From: Clostridiales bacterium
GTDB taxonomy: Bacteria > Bacillota > Clostridia > TANB77 > CAG-508
Direction of reading: 5' to 3'
NCBI GenBank assembly: GCA_003507395.1
Contig: DNVW01000013.1
Span: 60,706 to 124,705 of the forward strand
DNA length: 64,000 nt
Shown here piece after piece: positions 18,877 to 28,703 of the stretch. A program made the translations under genes and the position numbers. Position 1 is the stretch's first letter. Every line of letters begins with the position of its first letter. Below the pieces are notes generated by a model, which saw only the letters and a program-made list of their open reading frames with translations, did no database searches and was not told where the DNA came from.

Positions 18877-18903
18877 GCATGAATAGTAAAAGGAGGCATT
18901 AAT

Positions 18904-20715
18904 TTGAAAAATGGAATAAAAACTTTAGCCATGTGGCTAATAATATTTATAATTTTTATAGTGCTAATATCTTCAATTATAGATAATAGTGAAAATAAAT
19001 TGGCATACTCAGAATTGCTTACAAAAATAGAAGCAGGAGAAGTTAAAGAAATAGAGATTTCTGCTGATAATTCTAAGGCAAATGTTAAATTGAAAAATCA
19101 AAATGTTACCAAAGAAGTAAATATACCAAGTATAGAAAATTTAATGAATGTGCTTGAAGAAAGTATGAAAGCAGGTACTATAAAAGTAACTGAAAAATCA
19201 GAATCAATCTTTATGGCTTTCTTAACATTATTGACACCATTCGGAATATTAATTATATTCTTTATATTCTGGTTCTTATTTATGAACAGTAGTACACAAG
19301 GCGGTGTAGGGTCAAATAAAACAATGTCTTTTGGTAAGAGTAGAGCAAAGATGCTAAATCCTACAGATAAAAACAAAATTACTTTTGATGATGTAGCAGG
19401 TGTAGATGAAGAAAAAGAAGAATTAGAAGAAATTGTAGAGTTTTTAAAGAACCCAAAAAAATTTACAGATATGGGTGCTAGAATTCCAAAAGGAGTGTTA
19501 TTAGTTGGTCAACCAGGAACAGGAAAAACACTTTTAGCAAAAGCAGTTGCCGGAGAAGCAGGAGTTCCTTTCTTTATCATAAGTGGTTCGGATTTCGTGG
19601 AAATGTTTGTAGGTGTTGGTGCTTCTCGTGTAAGAGATTTATTTGATGAGGCCAAGAAAAAAGCACCATGTATAATATTTATAGATGAAATAGATGCTGT
19701 TGGACGTCAAAGAGGTGCAGGACTTGGAGGAGGACATGATGAAAGAGAGCAAACTTTAAATCAATTATTAGTAGAAATGGATGGTTTCGCTGCTAATGAA
19801 GGTGTAATAGTATTAGCAGCAACAAACAGACCAGACGTATTAGACAAAGCATTATTAAGACCAGGAAGATTTGACAGACAGATAGTAGTGTCAGCACCAG
19901 ATGTTAAAGCAAGAGAAGAAATATTAGAGGTGCATAGTAGAAAGAAAAAATTGGCACCAGATGTTGAACTAAAAACAATTGCTAAAAATACTTCAGGATT
20001 TTCAGGCGCAGATCTGGAAAATGTATTAAATGAAGCAGCACTTTTAGCTGCTAGAAGAAATAAAAAAGAAATTGGAATGCTCGAAGTGGAAGATGCAATG
20101 GTTAAAGTCACAATGGGACCAGAAAAGAGAACTAGAGTTAGAAGTGAAAAAGAACAGAAATTAGTGGCATATCACGAAGCAGGGCATGCTGTAGTAAGTA
20201 GATTTTTACCAACTCAAGATCCTGTTCACCAAATATCAATAGTACCAAGAGGTATGGCAGGTGGTTATACTATGTATAGACCAACAGAAGATAAATCATT
20301 TATGTCTAGAACAGAAATGATTGAAAATATAATATCACTACTAGGTGGTAGAGTATCAGAAAAACTAGTGTTAGATGATATATCAACAGGTGCAAGTAAT
20401 GATATAGAAAGAGCAACCAAAATTGCTAGAAACATGGTTACGAAATATGGAATGAGTGAAAGAGTAGGAACAATAACATTAGGTCAAAATCAAGAAGAAG
20501 TATTCTTAGGAAGAGATTTCGCACAAAGCAAAGAATATTCAGAAGAAACAGCAGCTATTATAGATGAAGAAGTAAAAAGTATAATAGACTTTGCATATAA
20601 AAAAGCTGCAGAAATATTAAATGCTAACATGGAAAAATTACATGTAGTAGCAGGAATACTTTTAGAAAAAGAAAAGATAGATGGAGAAGAGTTTGACGCA
20701 ATATTTAATGATTAA
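18904..20715 (+). CDS. ftsH: ATP-dependent zinc metalloprotease FtsH
   Basis: A 603-residue membrane AAA+ protease for quality control of membrane and regulatory proteins. Two membrane segments (about 8-28 and 105-126) flank a small extracytoplasmic domain. The AAA module has Walker A GQPGTGKT, pore FVGVGA, Walker [13 protein letters not shown] and the [25 protein letters not shown]. The M41 zinc site is HEAGH, with the third ligand downstream. The start is TTG, fixed by AAGGAGG exactly 7 nt upstream and no in-frame ATG until well inside the first membrane segment. Confidence 0.98.
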   Translation: MKNGIKTLAMWLIIFIIFIVLISSIIDNSENKLAYSELLTKIEAGEVKEIEISADNSKANVKLKNQNVTKEVNIPSIENLMNVLEESMKAGTIKVTEKSESIFMAFLTLLTPFGILIIFFIFWFLFMNSSTQGGVGSNKTMSFGKSRAKMLNPTDKNKITFDDVAGVDEEKEELEEIVEFLKNPKKFTDMGARIPKGVLLVGQPGTGKTLLAKAVAGEAGVPFFIISGSDFVEMFVGVGASRVRDLFDEAKKKAPCIIFIDEIDAVGRQRGAGLGGGHDEREQTLNQLLVEMDGFAANEGVIVLAATNRPDVLDKALLRPGRFDRQIVVSAPDVKAREEILEVHSRKKKLAPDVELKTIAKNTSGFSGADLENVLNEAALLAARRNKKEIGMLEVEDAMVKVTMGPEKRTRVRSEKEQKLVAYHEAGHAVVSRFLPTQDPVHQISIVPRGMAGGYTMYRPTEDKSFMSRTEMIENIISLLGGRVSEKLVLDDISTGASNDIERATKIARNMVTKYGMSERVGTITLGQNQEEVFLGRDFAQSKEYSEETAAIIDEEVKSIIDFAYKKAAEILNANMEKLHVVAGILLEKEKIDGEEFDAIFND

Positions 20716-20720
20716 AAAAG

Positions 20721-20762
20721 AAAAAATCCAAGGATATTTAGATAATTCCTTGGATTTTTTTG
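20721..20762. terminator. Bidirectional terminator between ftsH and the PBP gene
   Basis: Stem AAAATCCAAGGA / TCCTTGGATTTT with a 12-nt loop, A-run on the left and T-run on the right. It sits between two convergent genes and can serve both. Confidence 0.85.
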
Positions 20763-20776
20763 TGATATAATGAATT

Positions 20777-23024
20777 TTAATGTGCATCTTGTATTTCTGG
20801 TTTCATAGAAACACTTACTAATGTTCCTTCCTCAACAGAGGTTCCTGCTATAGGATCTTGGCTTATTACAATTCCAGAACCACTGATTTGTATATTTAAA
20901 TTTCGTTCTTTTAGCGTAGCTTTTGCTTGTGATAATGTCATACCTTTTAAATCTGGTACAGATTGAGACACTCTTGCCTCATTTCCTGCTGAATATATTT
21001 TTACAATAGAATCTTTTATTAATTGAGTTCCAGCTTTAGGCATTTGCTCTGTTACAAGTTCTTCTGAAGAACCTGAAATAATGCAATCAAATCCAGCATT
21101 TTCTATAATTTTCTTAGCTTCTGCTATAGTCTTATTAACTACATTTGGAAGAGTAGTAGTTGAACTAGAAGAGCTACTTCCAGTAGTTGAAGCACTACTG
21201 TCAGAAGGAATTTGTAAATAAGGTAATACTTCTGTTAAAATTTGAGATACCACAGGACCAGCTATTTGACCACCTTGATGACTTTCACCTTCTGGAGCAT
21301 ATAATGTTACAAGAATAACTACTTCTGGACTTTCAACAGGAGATACAGCAACATACGAAGCCACATATCCTTCATCTTCTGCACCAGGAGAAGGTTCTGA
21401 GGTTCCGGTTTTTCCAGCGACAGAATATCCTGCTACTTTTCCATAACTTCCTGTTCCAACAGTTACAACAGATTCCATCATATTTAAAAGTTTTTCAGAC
21501 GTTTCTTTAGAAATTACTTGTCTTATTTCTGTAGTACTTATATTAGTAGTTGCACCAGTATCAGTATTAATTATATTTTTTATTATTTTAGGTTGAACTA
21601 GTACTCCATCATTTGCAATACATGCAACAGCAGTTATCATTTGTAAAGGAGTTATACCAAATCTTTGACCAAAAGATAATGTAGCTAATTCTACAGGACC
21701 AACATCATCTAAATCCCAAAAGTTTCCGGAAACATCTCCAGATGTAAGATTAGTAGAACTGAACAAACCAAAAGCTTCAAAATATTTATATAATGTTTTA
21801 GCACCTATTTTTTCGCCTAATTGCATAAAAGCAGGATTACAAGAGTTGCACAAGGCTTCTCTTAAACTTTGCGAGCCATGCCCAGGACGACCTTTCCAGC
21901 AATTAATAGTTTGTCCCGCAACTGTATGATATCCAGGGCAGTTAAAAACATCTTTAGTATCAGGAGATACTATGTTTTCTTCTAAACCAACAGCAGCAGT
22001 AATAATCTTAAATACAGAACCAGGTTCATATCTATCTGTAAGAGCTCTATTTCTCCACATTCCATACAAAGCATTAGCTTTTTGTTCAGAAGTCATTTTT
22101 TTCCAATCAGAATCGGAAATGCTTGATACTTTAGAAGGATTATTTAAGTTATAATTAGGATATGTCGCCATTGCTAAAATATCTCCATTATTAGGATTCA
22201 TAATTATAACATTTCCACCACGAGCACAATTATTTTCTTTACAAGCTTGCTCTAAGTATTTTTCAGCTATAGCTTGTATATTTATATCTAAAGTAAGAGT
22301 TATATCATTACCATTTTCAGCAACGAAATATGTTTCATTTTGATCTGGTATAAATTCTTGAATTGCATCTTGAGATGTTATTATTCTTCCGAGGAGTACC
22401 TGTTAATAAATCATCAAACTCGTTTTCTAAGCCCTCTAGCCCAATATTTTCATCACCACAAAAGCCTATTAAATTTGAAGCTAGATTTCCATATGGGTAA
22501 TACCTTTTAGAATCTTCATCTATATTAATACCGGAATAAACTTTTTCCTCTTCCATCCAAGATTTTAACTTATCAATTTTATCTTTTTGAACCTTCTTGG
22601 CAATTGTTTCTATATAATTTGTACTAGAAACTTTTTCTAAAGTTTGTTGATAATCTAATTCAAAGATTTCAGAAAGAGCTTTGGCAACTTTTTCCTTTAA
22701 AGCTTTGGTCTTAATTTCAGAAAGTTCTTTATTTTCATCTGAAACCATAATTAAGTTAGGGTTAATTGTAACAGTATCTACTGCAGCACTTATGGCTAAT
22801 TCTTTACCATTGGCGTCATATATAGTACCTCTTTTAGGGCTTATTATACGACTGGTTATTAATTGGCTATACATTTGCTCTTTTAGCCAAGAACCTTTAA
22901 CAAATTGTAGCCAACCCAAACGAACAATTAATAAAATCATAATTAAAAATATTACAATCATTCCATTCCTTAGTCTTGTAGAAATAGAAGATTTTTTTAC
23001 TTTGCTTTTGTTTTTTGTATTCAT
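20777..23024 (-). CDS. Class B penicillin-binding protein with PASTA domains (SpoVD/PBP2B type), needs a +1 frameshift at CGG codon 212
   Basis: A transpeptidase that cross-links septal or spore peptidoglycan, read in two frames. From ATG 23024 (AGGTG upstream) come a basic tail, one membrane segment (about 20-40) and the PBP dimerisation domain with SPKRGTIYDANGKELA. After residue 211 (..LLTGTP) the frame hits CGG and stops 16 codons later. Omitting base 22391 resumes at GRIITSQDAIQEF and gives a 748-residue protein. Its active site is complete: SVFK, SCN and KTG. Two C-terminal PASTA domains start at about 600 and 680. Because both halves are intact and conserved, I treat it as one expressed gene rather than a dead one. 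An assembly error is the alternative. It is convergent with ftsH. Confidence 0.88.
22389..22391 (-). other. CGG +1 frameshift site in the PBP gene
   Basis: Zero frame reads ACT-CCT-CGG-AAG; the conserved protein needs ACT-CCT-(C)-GGA-AGA (T-P-G-R). The extra base is 22391. It is one of three such sites in the window, all CGG. Confidence 0.75.
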
Positions 23025-23187
23025 GTTACACCTACTTCTAAAATTATGATAATATTTTATTATATAATAAGACAAAAATCAATGTTTTTTATACATATTA
23101 CTCTGAGAGACAAATACATTACATTGCAATATTACTATAAACGTGGTAAAATAAAAGAGATGTAGATTATAATGTTGGAGAGAAGTA

Positions 23188-24042
23188 ATGAATAATATAT
23201 ATGAAGAAACAAAATTTTTAATGAAAAAGTACAATATCACAGCAAATAAGAACTTAGGACAGAATTTTTTGATTGATGATGAAACTGTAGAAAAAATAGT
23301 AGAAGTATCTGAAATAACATTAGAAGATTTAGTTATAGAAATAGGACCAGGACTTGGAACTTTAACACAAAAACTATTAGAAAAGGCTGGGAAAGTTATT
23401 GCAGTAGAAATTGATAACAAAATGATAAGAATATTAAAAGAACGATTTTTGTTATATAAAAATTTAGAAATATTAAATGAAGATATATTAAAAGTGAATT
23501 TAAGAGAACTGATAGAGAAAAATAATTTCAAAACAGTTAAGGTGGTAGCAAATTTACCATATTATATTACTACACCTATAATTATGCGATTATTAGAACA
23601 AAAATTACCAATTGATACAATAACAGTAATGGTTCAAAAAGAAGTTGCAGAAAGACTAACAGCATTACCAGGTACTAAAAATTCTGGTGCAATTACTTAT
23701 TCTGTATATTACTATTCAGAGCCAGAAGTAGTGTTAGATGTAGAAAGCTCAAAATTTATTCCAGCTCCAGAGGTAGATTCACAAGTTATTAAATTAAATT
23801 TAAGAAAAAAGCCAGTAGTAGATCCAATAGATGAAAAATTATTTTTTAAACTTATAAAAATAAGTTTTATGCAAAGAAGAAAAACGCTAATCAATAGTAT
23901 GGTAAATGGTGGAATGTTAAAGAATAAAGAACAAGCAATAGAAATATTAAATAAATTAGGGATAGATATAAATATCAGAGGAGAAACTCTTTCTATAGAG
24001 CAGTTTTGTGAGATTTCAAATTTACTTGCAAAATCTCTTTAA
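23188..24042 (+). CDS. rsmA: 16S rRNA (adenine(1518)-N6/adenine(1519)-N6)-dimethyltransferase
   Basis: A 284-residue KsgA/RsmA enzyme that dimethylates A1518 and A1519 of 16S rRNA late in 30S assembly, using SAM. Motifs: KNLGQNFLID at the N-terminus, SAM-binding IEIGPGLGTLT, AVEIDNKM, and the catalytic NLPYYITTPI. The C-terminal helical domain has FMQRRKTL. TTGGAGAG lies before the ATG. It is divergent from the PBP gene. Confidence 0.97.
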   Translation: MNNIYEETKFLMKKYNITANKNLGQNFLIDDETVEKIVEVSEITLEDLVIEIGPGLGTLTQKLLEKAGKVIAVEIDNKMIRILKERFLLYKNLEILNEDILKVNLRELIEKNNFKTVKVVANLPYYITTPIIMRLLEQKLPIDTITVMVQKEVAERLTALPGTKNSGAITYSVYYYSEPEVVLDVESSKFIPAPEVDSQVIKLNLRKKPVVDPIDEKLFFKLIKISFMQRRKTLINSMVNGGMLKNKEQAIEILNKLGIDINIRGETLSIEQFCEISNLLAKSL

Positions 24043-24087
24043 AAAAGCTAAAATGTATGTTATAATTAAATAAAATAGGAGAATAGC

Positions 24088-24819
24088 ATGAATCAAATTT
24101 TAGTTACAGAGAAATTGTATATTACACCAGAATTCAAGAGAAAAAGAAGATTATATAAAATAGAATTCTTTTTATCTGTTTTTTTGGTGTGCATTTTATT
24201 TTCTTATTATGTTTATGCAGAATATGATAGAAATAAAAATGAAAAAGTGTCACAAGAAATATTAGAACAAATAGCTACAACTTCTTCAATAGATACAACA
24301 ATAAAAAAACCAGAAGATGATATTATTAGAATAATTATAGATGACCAAGAGGAAATAACACCAGAACAAGAGGAAAGAATACAGGAGGTACAAGAAAATT
24401 CAATAGTATATACTGCTGCAAATGGTATAGAATATGAAACAGATGCAATATTAAATATACCAGCTTTAAACATCCAGTATCCAGTATTATCAGATACATC
24501 AGAAGAATTATTAGAAATTTCACTTAATAAATATTGGGGACCAGAGCCAAACGAAGAGGGGAATTATTGCATAGTAGGACATAATTATAGAAATGGAAAA
24601 ATGTTTGGTACATTAAGCTCAATAAAAAATGGAGACATTGTAGAGCTAACAGATGGTTATGGGAAAATGGTAAAATATAAAGTGTATAATAAATATGTTG
24701 TAAAACCAACAGATACAAGTTGTACAACTCAACACACGAATGGATATAGAGAACTAACATTAATAACCTGTACTAATTATGGAACAGAAAGGTTAGTTGT
24801 TAAGTGCAGAGAGATATAA
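24088..24819 (+). CDS. Sortase (class D/E-like transpeptidase)
   Basis: A 243-residue sortase. After a basic stretch, a membrane anchor lies at about 25-45, then a linker rich in E/T, then the sortase barrel. The catalytic residues are visible: His in CIVGHNYRN (about 165), Cys in LITCTNYG (about 228) and Arg in TERLVVKC just after it. Such enzymes cleave a sorting motif and link surface proteins or pilins to peptidoglycan. No LPXTG-bearing substrate was seen in this window. It follows rsmA by 45 nt. Confidence 0.9.
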   Translation: MNQILVTEKLYITPEFKRKRRLYKIEFFLSVFLVCILFSYYVYAEYDRNKNEKVSQEILEQIATTSSIDTTIKKPEDDIIRIIIDDQEEITPEQEERIQEVQENSIVYTAANGIEYETDAILNIPALNIQYPVLSDTSEELLEISLNKYWGPEPNEEGNYCIVGHNYRNGKMFGTLSSIKNGDIVELTDGYGKMVKYKVYNKYVVKPTDTSCTTQHTNGYRELTLITCTNYGTERLVVKCREI

Positions 24820-25521
24820 TTATTTAATTATTTTCATAGCTTCAGTAGTATCTTTGTCCTTTTTATTTATAAAAAAGATGATAACAGCAGTAGCTATAAA
24901 AGTTATAGCATAAGAAATTATTAGTATAGATAATTTACCATTTGATAATCCACTACCAGCAATTGTAGAGGAAATTATAGATGGAAATCTAAAAAATGTA
25001 GCAATTAATATAAATTTCATAGGTGGTATTGGAAGTAAGAAACCAATATATGTTAATAAATCTTTAGGAGTGCCAGGTATAAAAAACAATATACACATTA
25101 GCACTTCTGCTTTTTTAGGGTCTTTAAATAATTTACTATTTTCTATTTTTTCAATTTTTTCTTGTGAAAATGCATTATATAAATATTTTTTTCCCAATTT
25201 TCCAATTAGAAAATATATTAAACTTGTAGTAATAAAAACAGATATAAGTGTAAATAATGTGCCCCAAATAGGACCATAGCAAATACCTGCAAGTAATTCT
25301 AAAGGTTCACCAGGTAGAACTATTAATAGTATTTGAAGAAGTTGCAACAAAAATAAAACACCAATTCCAAAAATTCCAAGATGGTCTATTTCGTTTTTAA
25401 AAGCAACTTGTCCTTCATAAGTTGATAAATTAATTAAAAAAGGAAAAAGATATATAACAATTCCAAGGATTAAAATCATTGCTATAATAAATAATAATGT
25501 TTTTATTACTTTATTTTTCAT
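24820..25521 (-). CDS. VTT-domain membrane protein (TVP38/TMEM64/DedA-like)
   Basis: A 233-residue polytopic protein with five to six hydrophobic segments. The VTT core has LPGEPLELLAGICYGPIWGT and later FFIPGTPKDLLTYIGFLLPI, the re-entrant G-x-P-type motifs of this superfamily. Members include DedA-type lipid scramblases/undecaprenyl-phosphate transporters, but the specific role here is unknown. The frame opens upstream to 25629. ATG 25521 with GGAGGG 12-13 nt upstream is chosen because the upstream part is an out-of-character hydrophobic run. Its stop abuts the convergent sortase stop. Confidence 0.85.
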   Translation of the reverse strand: MKNKVIKTLLFIIAMILILGIVIYLFPFLINLSTYEGQVAFKNEIDHLGIFGIGVLFLLQLLQILLIVLPGEPLELLAGICYGPIWGTLFTLISVFITTSLIYFLIGKLGKKYLYNAFSQEKIEKIENSKLFKDPKKAEVLMCILFFIPGTPKDLLTYIGFLLPIPPMKFILIATFFRFPSIISSTIAGSGLSNGKLSILIISYAITFIATAVIIFFINKKDKDTTEAMKIIK

Positions 25522-25731
25522 ATTTCGACAAAACCCTCCATAAAAATAAAATAAACATATATAATAATAACATAAAAATAAAGAAAAAGCTATTAATAAT
25601 TTATTAATCCTAAGAAATGAAAGAAACACATATAAAAATTATTTATAGCAAGTAATTTTTTAAAATTTATAGTGCATTTAATTTATTAATGTTATAATAT
25701 AAGTAACCCAATAATAGAAAGGATGGAAAAT

Positions 25732-27723
25732 ATGAAAAGAAAAATTGCAATAATAGTACTAACCGTAATTATATTAACTGTTTTTATTACATTAATATGT
25801 TGTATAAATGTAAATACAGAATTAAAAACAATAAAATCTGAAAAACAGTTGGAAAAAATGTATAGCGGAAGAGACGATGACAGTATATTAAAAAAAGCTA
25901 TACTAGGACCATTGGTACTTCCATATGAAATATCAAGAAATATATATGTAGAGGAAGACTATATCATAACAGAAGACATTACTTCAGCTACTGATAGTGA
26001 GTCAATTTTTAAAAATATACAAACCAATGAGCAAAGTTCTAATAGTATAACAAATAAAGATTATTCTAAAACTAATATTCAAGTAGAGAATGTAGATGAG
26101 GCAGATATAATAAAAACAGATGGAAACTATATATACTCTTTATCAAAAGAATCTATAGTTATTACAGATGTAACAGACCCAAACAAAATTAAAGTAGCAT
26201 CAAAAATAACACCAACAGATAATGGGATTCCAGAAGATTTAATACTTTTTGAAAACAAATTAGTAGCTATTTGTTCAGAGATTAATAGCCCATATATCTA
26301 TTATAGTTCAAATAAAAATAACACAATAGTAAGAATATATGATATAACAAATAGAGAAGAACCTAGAATGGTAAAAAACTATAAATTATATGAGCCATAT
26401 TACACAACAAGATGCATAGGAAGTAAGTTATATGTAATATCAACTGGAAACTTGAGAAAAGAGAACAATAAAATAGTAAGATACTATGATGAAGAATATA
26501 GTCAAAAAGAAATTGAACTAAAAAATATTAAATATTTAAAAAATGTAGAAACAAACAAGCAAACCATAATATCTATGATGGATTTAAATAATATTGAGCA
26601 AAATGTTAATGTAAGTTCTTATTTAATAGATATAGAAAATGCATATATATCAGAAAAAAATATATACTTATTAGACACAAATTATAAGGGAAATTATTAT
26701 CCAAAAATATCTTCTATATATGGAATAAAAGGAATCTGGGGGTTAAACGATTATATATATGATTATACTGAAAATTATGAAACAGAAATATATAAGTTTA
26801 ATATTTTAGATAACGGAGAAGTGGAATATAGTTGTAAGACTAGAGTTAAAGGGCAAACTATAAATCAATATTCATTAGATGAGTATAATGGAAATTTAAG
26901 AGTAGCATTAAAAGATAGTAAAGAAGGTTCAAGAATAGTAATATTTAATGAAAAGATGCAACAAATTGGTGAAACTCCATATTTAGCAAAAGGAGAGCAA
27001 ATGTATTCTTCAAGATTCATGGGAGATAAGGCATATCTTGTAACTTACAAAACTATTGACCCGCTATTTGTTATAGATTTAAGTAACCCAACAGAGCCAA
27101 AAGTATTAGGAGAGTTAAAAATACCAGGTTATAGTACATATTTACATCCATATGATGAAAATCATTTAATTGGAATAGGAATGCAAACAGAAGAAAAAAT
27201 AAATAGAGATATTCAAGGAAAGGTTACTTCTGCTACAGCCACAATAACAGGAATGAAGATGGCACTGTTTGATGTAACAGATCCAACTAACCCAGTTGAA
27301 ATATCAAGTACAGTAATAGGAGACAGGAGAACAACATCGGCAATATTAACAAATCCAAAAGCATTATTATTTTCAAAAGAAAAAGAACTTATAGCGATAC
27401 CAGTAAATAATTATGCAGAAGACATTTCAATAGCATCATCAAATACTTATGAAGATACAATAAATGCATACAAAAAAAATACTACTAAATATATATCAGA
27501 AGGATATTCAGTATATTCAATAAATATAGAAAAAGGAATTAACTTAAAAGGCATAATAACACAAGAAAATATAGATAATAAATCACAGGATACTTACTAT
27601 TATACAAATTCAAAATTATTAAGAGGAGTATATATAGAAAATAATTTATATACTGTATCAGAAAAGTGCATAAAAGTAAGTGATTTAGAAACATTAAAAG
27701 AAATTAGTAAAATAGATTTATAG
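25732..27723 (+). CDS. Secreted beta-propeller domain protein (PF09826-like)
   Basis: A 663-residue protein with an N-terminal signal or anchor (about 4-24, ending LICC, which could be a lipobox-like cysteine pair). The body matches the beta_propel family: NVQVENVDEADIIKTDGNYIYSLS-type opening (here QVENVDEADIIKTDGNYIYS), DLSNPTEPKVLGELKIPGYSTYLHPYDENHLIGIG and FDVTDPTNPVE. Function is unknown; export to the surface is likely. Start ATG 25732 is placed by GAAAGGA 8 nt upstream; the ATG at 25723 overlaps that site. Confidence 0.88.
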   Translation: MKRKIAIIVLTVIILTVFITLICCINVNTELKTIKSEKQLEKMYSGRDDDSILKKAILGPLVLPYEISRNIYVEEDYIITEDITSATDSESIFKNIQTNEQSSNSITNKDYSKTNIQVENVDEADIIKTDGNYIYSLSKESIVITDVTDPNKIKVASKITPTDNGIPEDLILFENKLVAICSEINSPYIYYSSNKNNTIVRIYDITNREEPRMVKNYKLYEPYYTTRCIGSKLYVISTGNLRKENNKIVRYYDEEYSQKEIELKNIKYLKNVETNKQTIISMMDLNNIEQNVNVSSYLIDIENAYISEKNIYLLDTNYKGNYYPKISSIYGIKGIWGLNDYIYDYTENYETEIYKFNILDNGEVEYSCKTRVKGQTINQYSLDEYNGNLRVALKDSKEGSRIVIFNEKMQQIGETPYLAKGEQMYSSRFMGDKAYLVTYKTIDPLFVIDLSNPTEPKVLGELKIPGYSTYLHPYDENHLIGIGMQTEEKINRDIQGKVTSATATITGMKMALFDVTDPTNPVEISSTVIGDRRTTSAILTNPKALLFSKEKELIAIPVNNYAEDISIASSNTYEDTINAYKKNTTKYISEGYSVYSINIEKGINLKGIITQENIDNKSQDTYYYTNSKLLRGVYIENNLYTVSEKCIKVSDLETLKEISKIDL

Positions 27724-27735
27724 GGGGAAAATAAA

Positions 27736-27993
27736 ATGGAAGAAAAGGTAATAGATAAAAATAAATCAGGGATGCCAGTAGCTTCACTTACATTAGGGAT
27801 AGTATCAATAGTACTTTCTACTTTTTGGTATATTTCATTACCAGCAGGAATATTGGCTATAGTATTTGGAGCAAAATCTATAAAAAAAATGGGAAGTAAA
27901 TTAGGAAAGGCTGGCATGATATTAGGAATAATAGGATTATCAATATTATTATTAATATATGTTAGTATAACAGCAATAATATTAACAATATAG
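27736..27993 (+). CDS. DUF4190-type small membrane protein
   Basis: An 85-residue protein with two long hydrophobic segments (about 15-42 and 58-84) and the DUF4190 pattern ASLTLGIVSIVLS...PAGILAIVFGAKSIKK...GKAGMILGIIGL. Function is unknown. GGGGGA lies 8 nt before the ATG. It begins 13 nt after the beta-propeller gene and is probably co-transcribed with it. Confidence 0.8.
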   Translation: MEEKVIDKNKSGMPVASLTLGIVSIVLSTFWYISLPAGILAIVFGAKSIKKMGSKLGKAGMILGIIGLSILLLIYVSITAIILTI

Positions 27994-28028
27994 TTATAGA
28001 AATATAATAGAGAAAAGAGATTGGCAAA

Positions 28029-28529
28029 ATGAAAATAAATATTGTAATGGTAGAGCCAGAAATACCACAAAATACTGGAAATATAGCAAGAACATGTGCA
28101 GCGATAGGGGCAAAATTACATTTAGTATATCCACTAGGATTTGAAATAACAGATAAATACCTAAAAAGGGCAGGGCTTGATTATTGGGATAAATTAGAAA
28201 TAGAAGAGCATAAATCTTTAAAAGAGTTTTTAGAAAAATACAAACCACAGGAAAATGCAATGTTCTTTGCAACCACAAAAGGACAACATTGTTACTCAGA
28301 TGTAAAATATGCAGAATATGACGAAGTATTTATACTATTTGGAAAGGAAACAAAAGGATTACCAGAAGAATTATTACAAAAATACATAGAAAATACAATA
28401 AGAATACCTATGAAAGAACATCTGCGTTCATTAAATTTATCAAATTCTGTTGCAATAGTAGCATATGAAGTGTTAAGACAACACAATTTTGAAAATCTAC
28501 AAGAAATAAGCACATATTTTGAAAAGTAG
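28029..28529 (+). CDS. trmL: tRNA (cytidine(34)-2'-O)-methyltransferase
   Basis: A 166-residue SPOUT methyltransferase that 2'-O-methylates the wobble base of tRNA-Leu species. Signatures: NIVMVEPEIPQNTGNIARTCAA, KRAGLDYWD, FGKETKGLPEELL, and the knotted C-terminus IPMKEHLRSLNLSNSVAIVAYE. The length is typical. Confidence 0.95.
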   Translation: MKINIVMVEPEIPQNTGNIARTCAAIGAKLHLVYPLGFEITDKYLKRAGLDYWDKLEIEEHKSLKEFLEKYKPQENAMFFATTKGQHCYSDVKYAEYDEVFILFGKETKGLPEELLQKYIENTIRIPMKEHLRSLNLSNSVAIVAYEVLRQHNFENLQEISTYFEK

Positions 28530-28549
28530 AAAATTAATAGAGTAATATT

Positions 28550-28592
28550 ACAAAATTGTATCAAAGCTTTGTAGCTTTTGATACAATTTTGT
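28550..28592. terminator. AT-rich terminator-like hairpin after trmL
   Basis: A long stem (ACAAAATTGTATCAAA..GCT / AGC..TTTTGATACAATTTTGT) with a 4-nt loop, 20 nt after the trmL stop. It has few GC pairs and only a weak T-tract on either strand. Confidence 0.6.
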
Positions 28593-28631
28593 GATATTTT
28601 ATGCGATTACCATATGGACAAAAAAAGAATG

Positions 28632-28660
28632 TTGATTTTTGCCAAAAGTTAATATATAAT
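28632..28660 (+). promoter_or_regulatory. Sigma-A promoter of smc
   Basis: TTGATT (28632-28637), 17-nt spacer, TATAAT (28655-28660), 43 nt before the smc ATG. Confidence 0.7.
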
Positions 28661-28703
28661 TTTCAAGTACAAATATAAGTAAAAGAGAAAAAAGGTGTAT
28701 TAA

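Noticed and set aside
22335..22390. The PBP gene as two separate genes, or as a plain pseudogene
   Set aside because: A single extra base explains the break, both halves keep all functional motifs, and two other genes show the same CGG signature; one gene with a frameshift is simpler.
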